NCBI RefSeq assembly: GCF_041431135.1 | Contig: NZ_CP107799.1 | Location: forward strand, 4,030,001-4,094,000 | DNA length: 64,000 nucleotides | Source: Streptomyces sp. NBC_00554 | GTDB lineage: Bacteria > Actinomycetota > Actinomycetes > Streptomycetales > Streptomycetaceae | Direction: 5' to 3' | Part shown: positions 1-7,511 of the stretch, piece by piece | Position numbering within the stretch: position 1 is the first letter of the stretch | How the letters are laid out: each line of letters starts with the position of its first letter | Program-made: the position numbers and the translations under genes | The notes under the pieces: model-generated | Told to the model about the DNA's origin: nothing | The model's database searches: none | The model's input: the letters and a program-made list of their open reading frames with translations, nothing else

Positions 1-101
1 AGGGGGTGAACATGAGCGAGCAGGTCGTGCGTGGCCTGCTCGTCGCCGTCGACAGCGCGATGGACGAGCGCACCGATCACCGTCGTCTCGTCGTCGCGCA
101 T
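1..101 (-). CDS. shbA: ECF sigma factor, ShbA/SigD-like (N-terminal 33 codons only)
   Basis: The minus strand opens with an ATG at 101 and runs off the window start, encoding MRDDETTVIGALVHRAVDGD and then about 13 more residues. This looks like region 1/2.1 of an ECF sigma factor. In mycobacteria sigD lies beside whiB3 and groEL1, and in Streptomyces the shbA gene, whose product transcribes hrdB, lies beside bldM; the position here fits that synteny. A GAGG about 12 bases upstream is a weak ribosome site. Only the N-terminus is visible, so the name rests mainly on gene order. Confidence 0.6.
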   Translation of the reverse strand, partial: MRDDETTVIGALVHRAVDGDEQATHDLLAHVHP

Positions 102-315
102 CGGTCCATGGTGCCTCGGCGTCGTCCGATCCGTGGCACCGCGTCCATAGTTGTGCACCGAAGCGTTATGAGCAGGTGCGCCGGAACTCATCTCCTGCGC
201 CCTCCCCTTCCGCTCGACCGAATCGTCCCCTAGGAACTCCACACCTCAAGGATGCGGCATCCGCCGGGAAACGGGGATCGGGCATCGAAGAGGCGCTCTC
301 CGAGGGCCCGGCCCC

Positions 316-333
316 GCCCGCCGCACGGCGGGC
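316..333 (-). terminator. Hairpin downstream of bldM
   Basis: GCCCGCCG and CGGCGGGC form a perfect 8-bp stem with a two-base CA loop, 36 bases beyond the bldM stop on its coding strand. No U-tract follows, which is usual for Streptomyces terminators. Confidence 0.5.
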
Positions 334-369
334 AGGGACTACTGCCGTTGTACCCCCACGGCGGCTCAC

Positions 370-981
370 TTAGCGAACCAGGCCCCACCGGAAACCGAGC
401 GCCACAGCGTGCGCGCGGTCCGAGGCGCCGAGCTTCTTGAAGAGCCGCCGGGCGTGCGTCTTGACGGTGTCCTCGGAGAGGAACAGCTCACGGCCGATCT
501 CCGCGTTGGAGCGGCCGTGGCTCATGCCCTCCAGGACCTGGATCTCCCGCGCGGTGAGCGTGGGCGCGGCGCCCATCTCGGCCGACCGCAGTCTGCGCGG
601 GGCGAGCCGCCAGGTGGGGTCGGCGAGCGCCTGGGTCACCGTCGCGCGCAGTTCGGCACGCGAGGCGTCCTTGTGCAGATAGCCGCGGGCTCCGGCGGCG
701 ACGGCGAGCGCCACGCCGTCCAGGTCCTCGGCGACGGTGAGCATGATGATGCGCGCACCGGGGTCGGCGGACAACAGCCGCCGAACAGTCTCGACGCCGC
801 CCAGACCGGGCATGCGTACGTCCATCAGAATCAGGTCCGAACGGTCGGCACCCCAGCGGCGGAGTACTTCCTCGCCGTTGGCCGCCGTCGTCACACGCTC
901 GACGCCGGGCACTGTCGCCACCGCACGACGGAGCGCCTCTCGGGCAAGCGGGGAGTCGTCGCAGACGAGGACGGATGTCAT
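370..981 (-). CDS. bldM: BldM, NarL/LuxR-type response regulator of development
   Basis: This 203-residue protein has a receiver domain (residues 1-120) with the acidic pair D8-D9, the phospho-acceptor position D54 and K104, followed by a LuxR-type helix-turn-helix (about 141-203). The sequence is recognisable as BldM, which Streptomyces needs for aerial hyphae and spores and which acts as a homodimer or as a heterodimer with WhiI. The ATG at 981 is preceded by GGAGGA on the coding strand. A longer in-frame start at 1128 would add 49 residues with no receiver homology. The divergent neighbour is whiD. A BldN-type promoter is visible upstream. Confidence 0.95.
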   Translation of the reverse strand: MTSVLVCDDSPLAREALRRAVATVPGVERVTTAANGEEVLRRWGADRSDLILMDVRMPGLGGVETVRRLLSADPGARIIMLTVAEDLDGVALAVAAGARGYLHKDASRAELRATVTQALADPTWRLAPRRLRSAEMGAAPTLTAREIQVLEGMSHGRSNAEIGRELFLSEDTVKTHARRLFKKLGASDRAHAVALGFRWGLVR

Positions 982-1371
982 GGCCGTCCTCCGCAGCTGA
1001 TGCGCGTCACCTTGAGCCTCCAGGCTGGTACGAATCGTCATCTGTGCGGTCGACACTCGCCGACGGAAACTGCCGTCTGCCCGAGCGCTTGTTCCTTCAA
1101 CCGCCTCGGCACTTCCAACGATGGTCACTCGAAAGAGTTACGGGGCAGCCGGTCGTCTTCGGCACTGTACGTGAGGGTGCGGACACGGTGCAGACATGCG
1201 GGGCGGACCCACAACCTTTCATCACAACCCATGCCCCATTTAGCCCGATTTCTTCCCTTTTGCTGGTGTCTGTGGCTAGATTCGCAATGAGTCATATTTT
1301 CATCTCCTTAGATCGTAGATGTACGGTCGGTGGGCACATAGCAGCCCAGAACGGCAACAAGGGGACACGCA
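982..1371. other. bldM-whiD divergent intergenic region
   Basis: These 390 bases separate two divergent developmental genes. They contain the BldN-type bldM promoter described below and AT-richer sequence from about 1236 to 1325, unusual for this GC-rich window. That stretch should hold the whiD promoter; TAGATT (around 1274) and TAGATC (around 1311) are possible -10 boxes, but no matching -35 is clear. No BldD, BldM or WhiI operator was assigned with confidence. Confidence 0.6.
1115..1142 (-). promoter_or_regulatory. BldN-type ECF promoter of bldM
   Basis: On the bldM strand, CGTAAC (1142-1137) is followed after exactly 16 bases by CGTTGG (1120-1115). The published preference of sigma BldN is CGTAAC-16-CGTTGA, so one base differs. 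The predicted start lies near 1107, giving a leader of about 125 bases. This matches the known dependence of bldM p1 on BldN. Confidence 0.8.
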
Positions 1372-1701
1372 ATGGCAGATTTCTCCCGCCTTCCCGGTCC
1401 GAACGCGGACCTCTGGGACTGGCAGCTCCTCGCGGCTTGCCGCGGGGTCGACAGCTCGCTCTTCTTCCACCCGGAGGGCGAGCGAGGTGCGGCACGGAGC
1501 GCTCGCGAGAACTCGGCCAAAGAGGTCTGCATGCGATGCCCGGTACGCGCGGAGTGCGCGGCACACGCGCTGGCGGTGCGCGAGCCGTACGGCGTGTGGG
1601 GCGGGTTGACCGAGGACGAGCGAGAAGAGCTCATGGGACGGGCACGCAACCGGCTGGTCTCAGCGTCGGCCACTGGAAGCAGTCCCGCTTCGAACAACTG
1701 A
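1372..1701 (+). CDS. whiD: WhiD, WhiB-family [4Fe-4S] sporulation regulator
   Basis: This 109-residue Wbl protein has the four iron-sulfur cysteines at C23, C53, C56 and C62 and the G-V-W-G-G turn before a basic C-terminus. These positions match WhiD, which is needed late in sporulation for spore septation and maturation and which works with the principal sigma factor HrdB. AAGGGGA lies seven bases before the ATG. Adjacency to bldM is the known Streptomyces arrangement. The C-terminal tail (after about residue 98) is the variable part of the family. Confidence 0.93.
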   Translation: MADFSRLPGPNADLWDWQLLAACRGVDSSLFFHPEGERGAARSARENSAKEVCMRCPVRAECAAHALAVREPYGVWGGLTEDEREELMGRARNRLVSASATGSSPASNN

Positions 1702-1720
1702 AGGAACGTTTCTGCTAACC

Positions 1721-1740
1721 GGGCACGCGCACGCGTGCCC
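1721..1740 (+). terminator. whiD terminator
   Basis: GGGCACGCG and CGCGTGCCC pair perfectly over 9 bp with a CA loop, followed shortly by TTTT. The hairpin begins 20 bases past the whiD stop and may also serve the convergent LysR gene. Confidence 0.75.
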
Positions 1741-1792
1741 CTACTTTTCCGATGCCGCGCGCCGTGGCGCCCGGGTTCTCCCAGGGCTGGGG

Positions 1793-2689
1793 CTACCGCT
1801 GCGCGGCCCGCGCCAGCCGGTCCAGCGTCGCCGCCACCGCGGGCACCTGAGCAAGATCCGGCAGTGTGAGCGCGACGATCTCCCGCCGCACCGGGGGCTC
1901 CACCCTTACCGTGCGCGCCCCCTTCGGCCGTACGGACTCGATGGCGAGTTCCGGAAGGACCGCAACCCCCAGACCGGCGCCCACCAGGCCGACCACGGCC
2001 GGGTAGTCGTCGGTGGCGAAGTCGATACGGGGCTCGAAGCCCGCGCCGCGGCAGACCTCGACCAGTTGTCGGCGGCAGCGCGGGCAGCCCGCGATCCACG
2101 GGTCCCCGGCGAGTTCGCCGATCGCGACCGACTCGGCCCCGGCGAGGCGGTGGCTCTCGGGGACGAGCCCGACGAGGCGGTCCAGGAGCAGGGGGCGTAC
2201 GACCAGGTCGTCCCACTCCTCGACGCCCGCCGCCCCCTCGTACCGGAACGCGAGCGCGATGTCGCAGTCGCCCTCGCGGAGCATCTCCACCGAGCGCGGC
2301 GGCTCGGCCTCCTCGAGGGAGACCCGGGTGCCGGGGTGCGCTGCGCGCAGGGCGGCGAGGGCCGTGGGGACGAGCGTGGAACTGCCGCTGGGGAAGGAGA
2401 CGAGCCGTACGCGGCCGGCGCGCAGGCCCGCGATCGCGGCGACCTCCTCCTCGGCGGCCGTCAGTCCCGCGATGATGCCGGCCGCGTGCCGGACCAGCGC
2501 GTCGCCCGCCTGCGTCAGGCGCATCTCTCGTCCCGTGCGGACCAGCAGCGGCGTGCCGACGGACGCTTCGAGCGCCTTCATCTGCTGGCTGACGGCGGGC
2601 TGGGTGCAGCCCAGTTCGCGCCCGGCCGCCGAGAAGGAGCCGGTGGCGGCGACGGCGCGCAGTACACGGAGATGGCGGGCCTCGATCAT
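1793..2689 (-). CDS. LysR-family transcriptional regulator
   Basis: The 298-residue protein starts with a winged helix-turn-helix (about residues 4-60, RHLRVLRAVAATGSFSAAG with TQPAVSQQ) and continues into a two-lobed LysR substrate-binding domain. The ATG at 2689 is chosen because family homology begins immediately after it; the longer frame to 2752 adds 21 unlike residues. It is divergent from the MOSC gene across 80 bases, the usual LysR layout for a regulator and its target, so control of that gene is an inference. The effector is unknown. Confidence 0.9.
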   Translation of the reverse strand: MIEARHLRVLRAVAATGSFSAAGRELGCTQPAVSQQMKALEASVGTPLLVRTGREMRLTQAGDALVRHAAGIIAGLTAAEEEVAAIAGLRAGRVRLVSFPSGSSTLVPTALAALRAAHPGTRVSLEEAEPPRSVEMLREGDCDIALAFRYEGAAGVEEWDDLVVRPLLLDRLVGLVPESHRLAGAESVAIGELAGDPWIAGCPRCRRQLVEVCRGAGFEPRIDFATDDYPAVVGLVGAGLGVAVLPELAIESVRPKGARTVRVEPPVRREIVALTLPDLAQVPAVAATLDRLARAAQR

Positions 2690-2769
2690 TTTCTGAGCAT
2701 AAGGGTGCCTTGGGTATGGAAGCGAATATTGCGTCGACGCTTTGGCTCCCATCGCCTAGCGTTCTCGTC

Positions 2770-3438
2770 ATGAAGCTTCTCTCGCTGAATCTCGGCCGGG
2801 CGCGAGCCGTCGACTACACGGACCAGCCGGAGGGGGTGACCGGCATCGACAAACAGCCGGTGCCCGGGCCGGTGCGGGTCGCGGCGCCCGGGCCCAAGGG
2901 GACCGGCGGGAGCGGCCTCGCCGGGGACGACGTGTGCCACAAGCGGCACCACGGCGGGGATCACCAGGCCGTGTACGCGGTCGCGCGCGAGGATCTCGAC
3001 GACTGGGAACGCGAGCTGGGCCGGACGCTGCCCGCCGGCTCCTTCGGCGAGAACCTCACGACACTGGGGGTCGACGTGTCCGGAGCGCTGATCGGCGAGC
3101 GCTGGCGGATCGGGCCCGAGGTGGTCCTCGAGGTCACCTGCGGGCGCATCCCCTGCCGGACCTTCCAGGAACACGTCGGTGAGAAGGGCTGGGTGAAGCG
3201 CTTCACCCAGAAGGGGGCGCCGGGCGCGTATCTGCGTGTCGTCGAGCCCGGCGAGATCCGCTCCGGCGACCCGATCGAGATCGTGCACAGGCCGGACCAC
3301 GACGTCACGGTCGCCCTCCAGTTCCGTGCGATCACGACCGAACGGGGGCTGCTGCCAAGGCTGTTGGACGCGGGCGAGGCGCTGCATCCGGAATCCCGGG
3401 CGATCGCCGAGAAATACGTGGCGACGCCCGGCGCTTAG
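2770..3438 (+). CDS. MOSC-domain protein, YiiM-like
   Basis: This 222-residue protein shows the hallmarks of the YiiM-type MOSC fold: a G-D-x-x-x-H-K-R-H-H-G-G-D segment near residues 52-64, SFGENLT at 91-97, and conserved cysteines C124 and C129 in VTCGRIPC. MOSC proteins bind the molybdenum cofactor or handle molybdopterin-dependent N-reductive reactions. The ATG at 2770 has no Shine-Dalgarno sequence but TAGCGT lies seven bases before it, so a leaderless transcript is likely. A second in-frame start at 2710 would overlap the divergent promoter. A GC-rich hairpin follows the gene. Confidence 0.85.
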   Translation: MKLLSLNLGRARAVDYTDQPEGVTGIDKQPVPGPVRVAAPGPKGTGGSGLAGDDVCHKRHHGGDHQAVYAVAREDLDDWERELGRTLPAGSFGENLTTLGVDVSGALIGERWRIGPEVVLEVTCGRIPCRTFQEHVGEKGWVKRFTQKGAPGAYLRVVEPGEIRSGDPIEIVHRPDHDVTVALQFRAITTERGLLPRLLDAGEALHPESRAIAEKYVATPGA

Positions 3439-3457
3439 CAGGGGCTGCGCAGGCAGT

Positions 3458-3492
3458 CGCGCGCCCCGCGCAGAAGTGGTGTGGGGCGCGCG
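3458..3492 (+). terminator. Hairpin after the MOSC gene
   Basis: CGCGCGCCCC (3458-3467) and GGGGCGCGCG (3483-3492) form a perfect 10-bp stem with a 15-base loop, 20 bases past the MOSC stop. Confidence 0.55.
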
Positions 3493-3545
3493 GACGTTGG
3501 GGGCGCGGGGCGCCGGACCACAGGTCAGGTCACTAACCTTGGGCC

Positions 3546-4319
3546 ATGACAACGGCTCTGATTACGGGATCGACCGCGGGGATCGGCGCCGCCTTCGCGC
3601 GGCGTCTGGCGGCTGACGGGCACAACCTCGTGCTGGTGGCGCGTGACACCAAGCGGCTGGGCGAGCAGGCGACCGAGCTGCACGACCGGCACGGCATCGA
3701 GGCGGAGGTGCTGACGGCGGATCTGGCGACGGACGACGGCATCGAGGCCGTGGCCGAGCGCTTGAGCGACCGCAAGAACCCGGTCGACCTGCTGGTCAAC
3801 AACGCCGGTTTCGGCAACAAGGGCCGGTATCTCGACGTGTCGATCGCCGACGAGCTGAAGATGCTCAAGGTGCACTGCGAGGCGGTCCTCCGGCTGACCT
3901 CCGCGGCGACCGAGGGCATGCGCGAGCGCGGCCGTGGCGGGGTCGTCAACGTCGCGTCGGTGGCCGCGTTCCTGCCGCGGGGGACGTACGGGGCGTCCAA
4001 GGCGTGGGTCGTGCAGTTCTCGCAGGGCGCGGCGAAGGACCTGGCAGGCAGCGGCGTACGGCTGATGGCGCTGTGCCCCGGTTTCGTGCGCACCGAGTTC
4101 CACCAGCGCGCCGGGATGGGCACCGACAACATCCCCAACTGGATGTGGCTGGACGCCGACAAGCTGGTCGCCGCAGCGCTCACGGACCTGTCCCGCGGCA
4201 AGACCCTGTCGATTCCCGACCCGCGCTACAAGGTGCTGATGGGCATGGCAAAGGTGGCGCCGCGGTCGTTGCTGGGCGGCATCTCCTCCAGGACCGGGCG
4301 GAAGTACGGGCCCCAGTAG
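3546..4319 (+). CDS. Short-chain dehydrogenase/reductase
   Basis: This 257-residue classical SDR has the cofactor motif G8-x-x-x-G12-x-G14, the NNAG motif at residues 85-88 and a catalytic S138, Y148, K152 triad. The R33-D34 pair after the second strand suggests NADP(H) preference. The substrate cannot be told from the sequence. The ATG has no Shine-Dalgarno sequence; TAACCT lies six bases before it, fitting a leaderless mRNA. The C-terminal 30 residues are basic (SSRTGRKYGPQ), as in DltE-like SDRs that sit near membranes. Confidence 0.9.
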   Translation: MTTALITGSTAGIGAAFARRLAADGHNLVLVARDTKRLGEQATELHDRHGIEAEVLTADLATDDGIEAVAERLSDRKNPVDLLVNNAGFGNKGRYLDVSIADELKMLKVHCEAVLRLTSAATEGMRERGRGGVVNVASVAAFLPRGTYGASKAWVVQFSQGAAKDLAGSGVRLMALCPGFVRTEFHQRAGMGTDNIPNWMWLDADKLVAAALTDLSRGKTLSIPDPRYKVLMGMAKVAPRSLLGGISSRTGRKYGPQ

Positions 4320-4396
4320 GCCAGAGGGGTGGCGCCGCCGTCCCAGTGGGACGATGGGGGTATCGACCGGACCCAGGGGGGCCGGAAGGCGGCGTC

Positions 4397-5104
4397 ATGA
4401 CATTTGTGCAGCTCATCGACTGCAAGACGGGTCGATTCGACGAGATGGACCGGCTCATGGACACATGGGTCGAGCAGACCAAGGGCAAGCGGACCGCGAC
4501 GCACAGCGTCATCGGCAAGGACCGGTCCGACGCCAGGCACTTCATCGAGATCGTGGAGTTCGCGTCGTACGAGGAAGCGATGGCGAACTCGAATCTTCCC
4601 GAGACGGACAAGATCTTCCGGGAGATGGTGGCGCTCTGCGACGAGATGCCGACGTTCACGGATCTGGATGTGGTGCGGGACGAGTGGCTCTACAAGACCA
4701 ACGTCCGCAATTTCTACGGGCTGGTCGCCGGCAAGGGCGAGTTGCCTTCGTGGGACGAGGTCGTCGCGGAGAACTACCACGACCACGATCCGTCCAACGA
4801 GCAGGACGTGATCGGCCTGGACGCCATGCGCCGCGAGGTGGACATGTGGCGGACCGGGTTCGACTTCACGTTCACCATCGAGGACCAGCTCGCCGACGGC
4901 GACCGGGTCTGTACGCGCTGGACCTGGAACGGCACCCACAAGGGTGACTTCATGGGGATCCCGGCCAGCGGCAGGCAGGTCGCCATGACCGGCACGACCA
5001 TCCACCGGTGCACCGACGACGGCAAGCTCGCCGAGGGCTGGTGGCAGTACGACAGGCTGGGACTGATGGCGCAGCTCGGGGCGCTGGATTCGCTGGAGCA
5101 GTGA
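4397..5104 (+). CDS. Two-domain protein: ABM-like ferredoxin fold plus SnoaL-like domain
   Basis: The 235-residue protein has an N-terminal half (about 1-95) resembling small antibiotic-biosynthesis-monooxygenase-like alpha/beta barrels (EIVEFASYEEAMANS) and a C-terminal half (about 100-235) like SnoaL ester cyclases, with the YHDHDPS stretch and a terminal W-W-Q-Y-D. SnoaL folds act as cyclases, hydrolases or ligand binders; no substrate can be named. GGAAGG precedes the ATG. The gene follows the SDR and converges on groEL1. The final codons and stop are duplicated just downstream (see the repeat at 5090). Confidence 0.75.
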   Translation: MTFVQLIDCKTGRFDEMDRLMDTWVEQTKGKRTATHSVIGKDRSDARHFIEIVEFASYEEAMANSNLPETDKIFREMVALCDEMPTFTDLDVVRDEWLYKTNVRNFYGLVAGKGELPSWDEVVAENYHDHDPSNEQDVIGLDAMRREVDMWRTGFDFTFTIEDQLADGDRVCTRWTWNGTHKGDFMGIPASGRQVAMTGTTIHRCTDDGKLAEGWWQYDRLGLMAQLGALDSLEQ

Positions 5105-5144
5105 CCCGTAGCCCGTGTCGCTGGAGCAGTGACCCGTAGCCCGT
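5090..5144. repeat. 27-bp direct repeat overlapping a stop codon
   Basis: A 27-base unit starting TCGCTGGAGCAGTGACCCGT occurs at 5090-5116 and again at 5118-5144, one base apart. The first copy contains the last codons and stop of the SnoaL-domain gene and the second lies outside it. A short AGCCCGT echo follows. It looks like a recent tandem slip with no effect on the protein. Confidence 0.85.
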
Positions 5145-5166
5145 AGCCCGTAGTGGATAAACGGGA

Positions 5167-5199
5167 GAAGCCCCCGTTCCCTGTGGGAACGGGGGCTTC
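5167..5199 (-). terminator. groES-groEL1 terminator
   Basis: GAAGCCCCCGTTCCC (5167-5181) and its exact complement (5185-5199) form a perfect 15-bp stem with a TGT loop. It lies 17 bases past the groEL1 stop and can also stop the convergent SnoaL-domain gene. Confidence 0.9.
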
Positions 5200-5215
5200 C
5201 TCGGAAGCTGGTGCC

Positions 5216-6844
5216 TCAGTGCGAGTGGCCGTGACCGTGGCCGTGACCGGCCTCGGCCTCTTCCTCGGCCGGCTTCTCGACGACCAGGGTCTCGGTCGTG
5301 AGGAGCAGGGAGGCGATGGAGGCGGCGTTCTCCAGGGCGGAGCGGGTGACCTTGACCGGGTCGATGACGCCGGCCTTGACCAGGTCGCCGTACTCGCCGG
5401 TGGCGGCGTTGAAGCCCTGGCCCTTGTCGAGCTCGGCGACCTTGGAGGTGATGACGTAACCCTCCAGGCCGGAGTTCTCGGCGATCCAGCGCAGCGGCTC
5501 GACGGCGGCCTTGCGGACGACCGCGACACCCGTGGCCTCGTCGCCGGTCTTGCCGAGGTTGCCCTCAAGGATCTTGACGGCGTGGACGAGCGCGGAGCCA
5601 CCACCGGAGACGATGCCCTCCTCGACCGCGGCGCGGGTCGCGGAGATGGCGTCCTCCAGACGGTGCTTCTTCTCCTTGAGCTCCACCTCGGTGGCGGCGC
5701 CGACCTTGATCACGCACACGCCGCCGGCCAGCTTCGCGAGGCGCTCCTGGAGCTTCTCGCGGTCCCAGTCGGAGTCGGTGTTCTCGATCTCGGCCTTGAT
5801 CTGGTTGACGCGGCCGACGACCTCGGAGGAGTCGCCGCCACCGTCGACGACCACGGTGTCGTCCTTGGTGATCGTGACGCGGCGGGCGGTGCCCAGCACG
5901 TCCAGACCGATCTGGTCGAGCTTGAGGCCGACCTCCTCGGCGATGACCTGACCGCCGGTGAGGGTGGCGAGGTCGCCCAGCATCGCCTTGCGGCGGTCGC
6001 CGAAGCCCGGGGCCTTCACCGCGACGGCGTTGAAGGTGCCGCGGATCTTGTTCACGACCAGGGTCGACAGGGCCTCGCCCTCGACGTCCTCGGCGATGAT
6101 CAGGAGCGGCTTCGAGGCATTGGCCTGGATGACCTTCTCGAGCAGCGGCAGGAGGTCCTGGATGGAGGAGATCTTGCCCTGGTGGATGAGGATGTACGGG
6201 TCCTCGAGGACGGCCTCCATGCGCTCCTGGTCCGTCACGAAGTACGGCGACAGGTAGCCCTTGTCGAAGGCCATGCCCTCGGTGAAGTCCAGCTCCAGAC
6301 CGAAGGTGTTGGACTCCTCGACGGTGATGACACCGTCCTTGCCGACCTTGTCCATCGCCTCGGCGATGAGCTCGCCGACCTGGCTGTCCTGCGCGGACAG
6401 ACCGGCGACGGCCGCGATGTCGGCCTTGTCCTCGATCGGACGGGCGGTCGCGAGGAGCTCCTCGGACACGGCCTTGACGGCGGCGTCGATGCCCTTCTTG
6501 AGGAGGGCGGGGGACGCGCCGGCGGCGACGTTCTTGAGGCCCTCGCGTACGAGCGCCTGGGCGAGCACGGTGGCGGTGGTCGTACCGTCACCCGCGATGT
6601 CGTTGGTCTTGGTCGCCACCTCCTTCACCAGCTGGGCACCGAGGTTCTCGAACGGGTCGTCGAGCTCGACCTCACGCGCGATGGTGACGCCGTCGTTGGT
6701 GATGGTGGGAGCGCCGAACTTCTTGTCGATGACGACGTTGCGGCCCTTGGGGCCGATCGTCACCTTGACCGTGTCGGCAAGCTTGTTGACGCCGCGCTCG
6801 AGGGCGCGACGGGCGTCCTCGTCGAACTTCAGGATCTTCGCCAT
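5216..6844 (-). CDS. groEL1: Chaperonin GroEL (operon copy, GroEL1)
   Basis: The 542-residue protein is a full-length group I chaperonin with the N-terminus MAKILKFDEDARRALERGVN, the ATP-binding GPKGRNVV and GDGTTTAT segments, and the usual three-domain layout. It folds cytosolic proteins in a 14-mer with GroES. The tail ends GHGHGHGHSH, the histidine-rich end typical of the actinobacterial GroEL1 encoded next to groES, rather than the Gly-Met tail of the essential second copy. It lies 133 bases downstream of groES on the same strand and shares its CIRCE-controlled promoter. Confidence 0.97.
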   Translation of the reverse strand: MAKILKFDEDARRALERGVNKLADTVKVTIGPKGRNVVIDKKFGAPTITNDGVTIAREVELDDPFENLGAQLVKEVATKTNDIAGDGTTTATVLAQALVREGLKNVAAGASPALLKKGIDAAVKAVSEELLATARPIEDKADIAAVAGLSAQDSQVGELIAEAMDKVGKDGVITVEESNTFGLELDFTEGMAFDKGYLSPYFVTDQERMEAVLEDPYILIHQGKISSIQDLLPLLEKVIQANASKPLLIIAEDVEGEALSTLVVNKIRGTFNAVAVKAPGFGDRRKAMLGDLATLTGGQVIAEEVGLKLDQIGLDVLGTARRVTITKDDTVVVDGGGDSSEVVGRVNQIKAEIENTDSDWDREKLQERLAKLAGGVCVIKVGAATEVELKEKKHRLEDAISATRAAVEEGIVSGGGSALVHAVKILEGNLGKTGDEATGVAVVRKAAVEPLRWIAENSGLEGYVITSKVAELDKGQGFNAATGEYGDLVKAGVIDPVKVTRSALENAASIASLLLTTETLVVEKPAEEEAEAGHGHGHGHSH

Positions 6845-6977
6845 GGGAGCGATTCAGCCCTCTCGAAACTCTGGAAAATCTGGGGAGAACGAACGGCGCC
6901 CCCGACGCCCGGCTACTTGAGGTCGCGGGGGGCCAGGGGCGCAGTTCACTACAAAACCGGTTGGGTACCGGGGTGAA

Positions 6978-7286
6978 TTACTTCTCGATGATCGCGAGAA
7001 CGTCGCGAGCCGAGAGGACGAGGTACTCCTCGCCGTTGTACTTCACCTCGGTGCCGCCGTACTTGCTGTACAGCACGATGTCGCCGACAGCGACGTCGAG
7101 CGGAAGACGGTTACCGTCCTCGAAACGGCCCGGGCCCACGGCAAGGACGACGCCCTCCTGGGGCTTCTCCTTCGCGGTGTCCGGGATGACCAGGCCAGAG
7201 GCCGTGGTCTGCTCGGCTTCGAGCGGCTGGACCACAATGCGGTCCTCGAGCGGCTTGATGGCAACCTTGGAGCTGGTGGTCGTCAC
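6978..7286 (-). CDS. groES: Co-chaperonin GroES
   Basis: The 102-residue protein is a complete GroES with the mobile loop around PDTAKEKPQEGVV and the conserved GDIVLYSKYGGTE. It forms the heptameric lid of GroEL. It is the first gene of the groES-groEL1 operon. GGGGGAGG sits just before the start on the coding strand. Two CIRCE elements frame its promoter, indicating repression by HrcA and induction by heat. Confidence 0.97.
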   Translation of the reverse strand: MTTTSSKVAIKPLEDRIVVQPLEAEQTTASGLVIPDTAKEKPQEGVVLAVGPGRFEDGNRLPLDVAVGDIVLYSKYGGTEVKYNGEEYLVLSARDVLAIIEK

Positions 7287-7383
7287 GATCCGACCTCCCC
7301 CTTCGGAGATCTCACGGGGTTAACTGTCTGAGGTGGCGACCAGGTGGACCCGTCGTCGCGGGAGCCGGATCTACCTGTCGTCA

Positions 7384-7410
7384 TTGGCACTCTCCAGTGG
7401 GGAGTGCCAG
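7384..7410. promoter_or_regulatory. CIRCE operator, proximal to groES
   Basis: TTGGCACTC, nine spacer bases, then GAGTGCCAG. This matches the HrcA operator pattern TTAGCACTC-N9-GAGTGCTAA at most arm positions and has the exact spacing. It covers the expected transcription start. Confidence 0.93.
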
Positions 7411-7415
7411 ACCCG

Positions 7416-7445
7416 AGACTATGACCGCGATTAGCACTCGGTCAA
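7416..7445 (-). promoter_or_regulatory. groES promoter
   Basis: On the groES strand TTGACC (7445-7440) and TAGTCT (7421-7416) are separated by 18 bases. The -35 box lies inside the spacer of the distal CIRCE and transcription would start within the proximal CIRCE, so HrcA bound at either site would block it. Confidence 0.85.
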
Positions 7446-7457
7446 GCGGAGTGCCAA
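7431..7457. promoter_or_regulatory. CIRCE operator, distal to groES
   Basis: TTAGCACTC, nine spacer bases, then GAGTGCCAA. One arm is a perfect match to the HrcA consensus and the spacing is exact. It overlaps the -35 region of the groES promoter. Confidence 0.95.
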
Positions 7458-7511
7458 CGCGGCGCTCACGAGCCCATCGGATCCCGAGCGGAATCACAGC
7501 CCCCGGACACG

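Noticed and set aside
1292..1566. Two 90-codon minus-strand frames and one overlapping plus-strand frame at whiD
   Set aside because: whiD is certain from its four cysteines, and the others are shadows.
5153..6976. A 607-codon open frame on the plus strand opposite groEL1
   Set aside because: It is the antisense of a certain gene; long antisense frames are expected at this GC content and the translation (many Asp-Gly-Leu-Val runs) matches no family.
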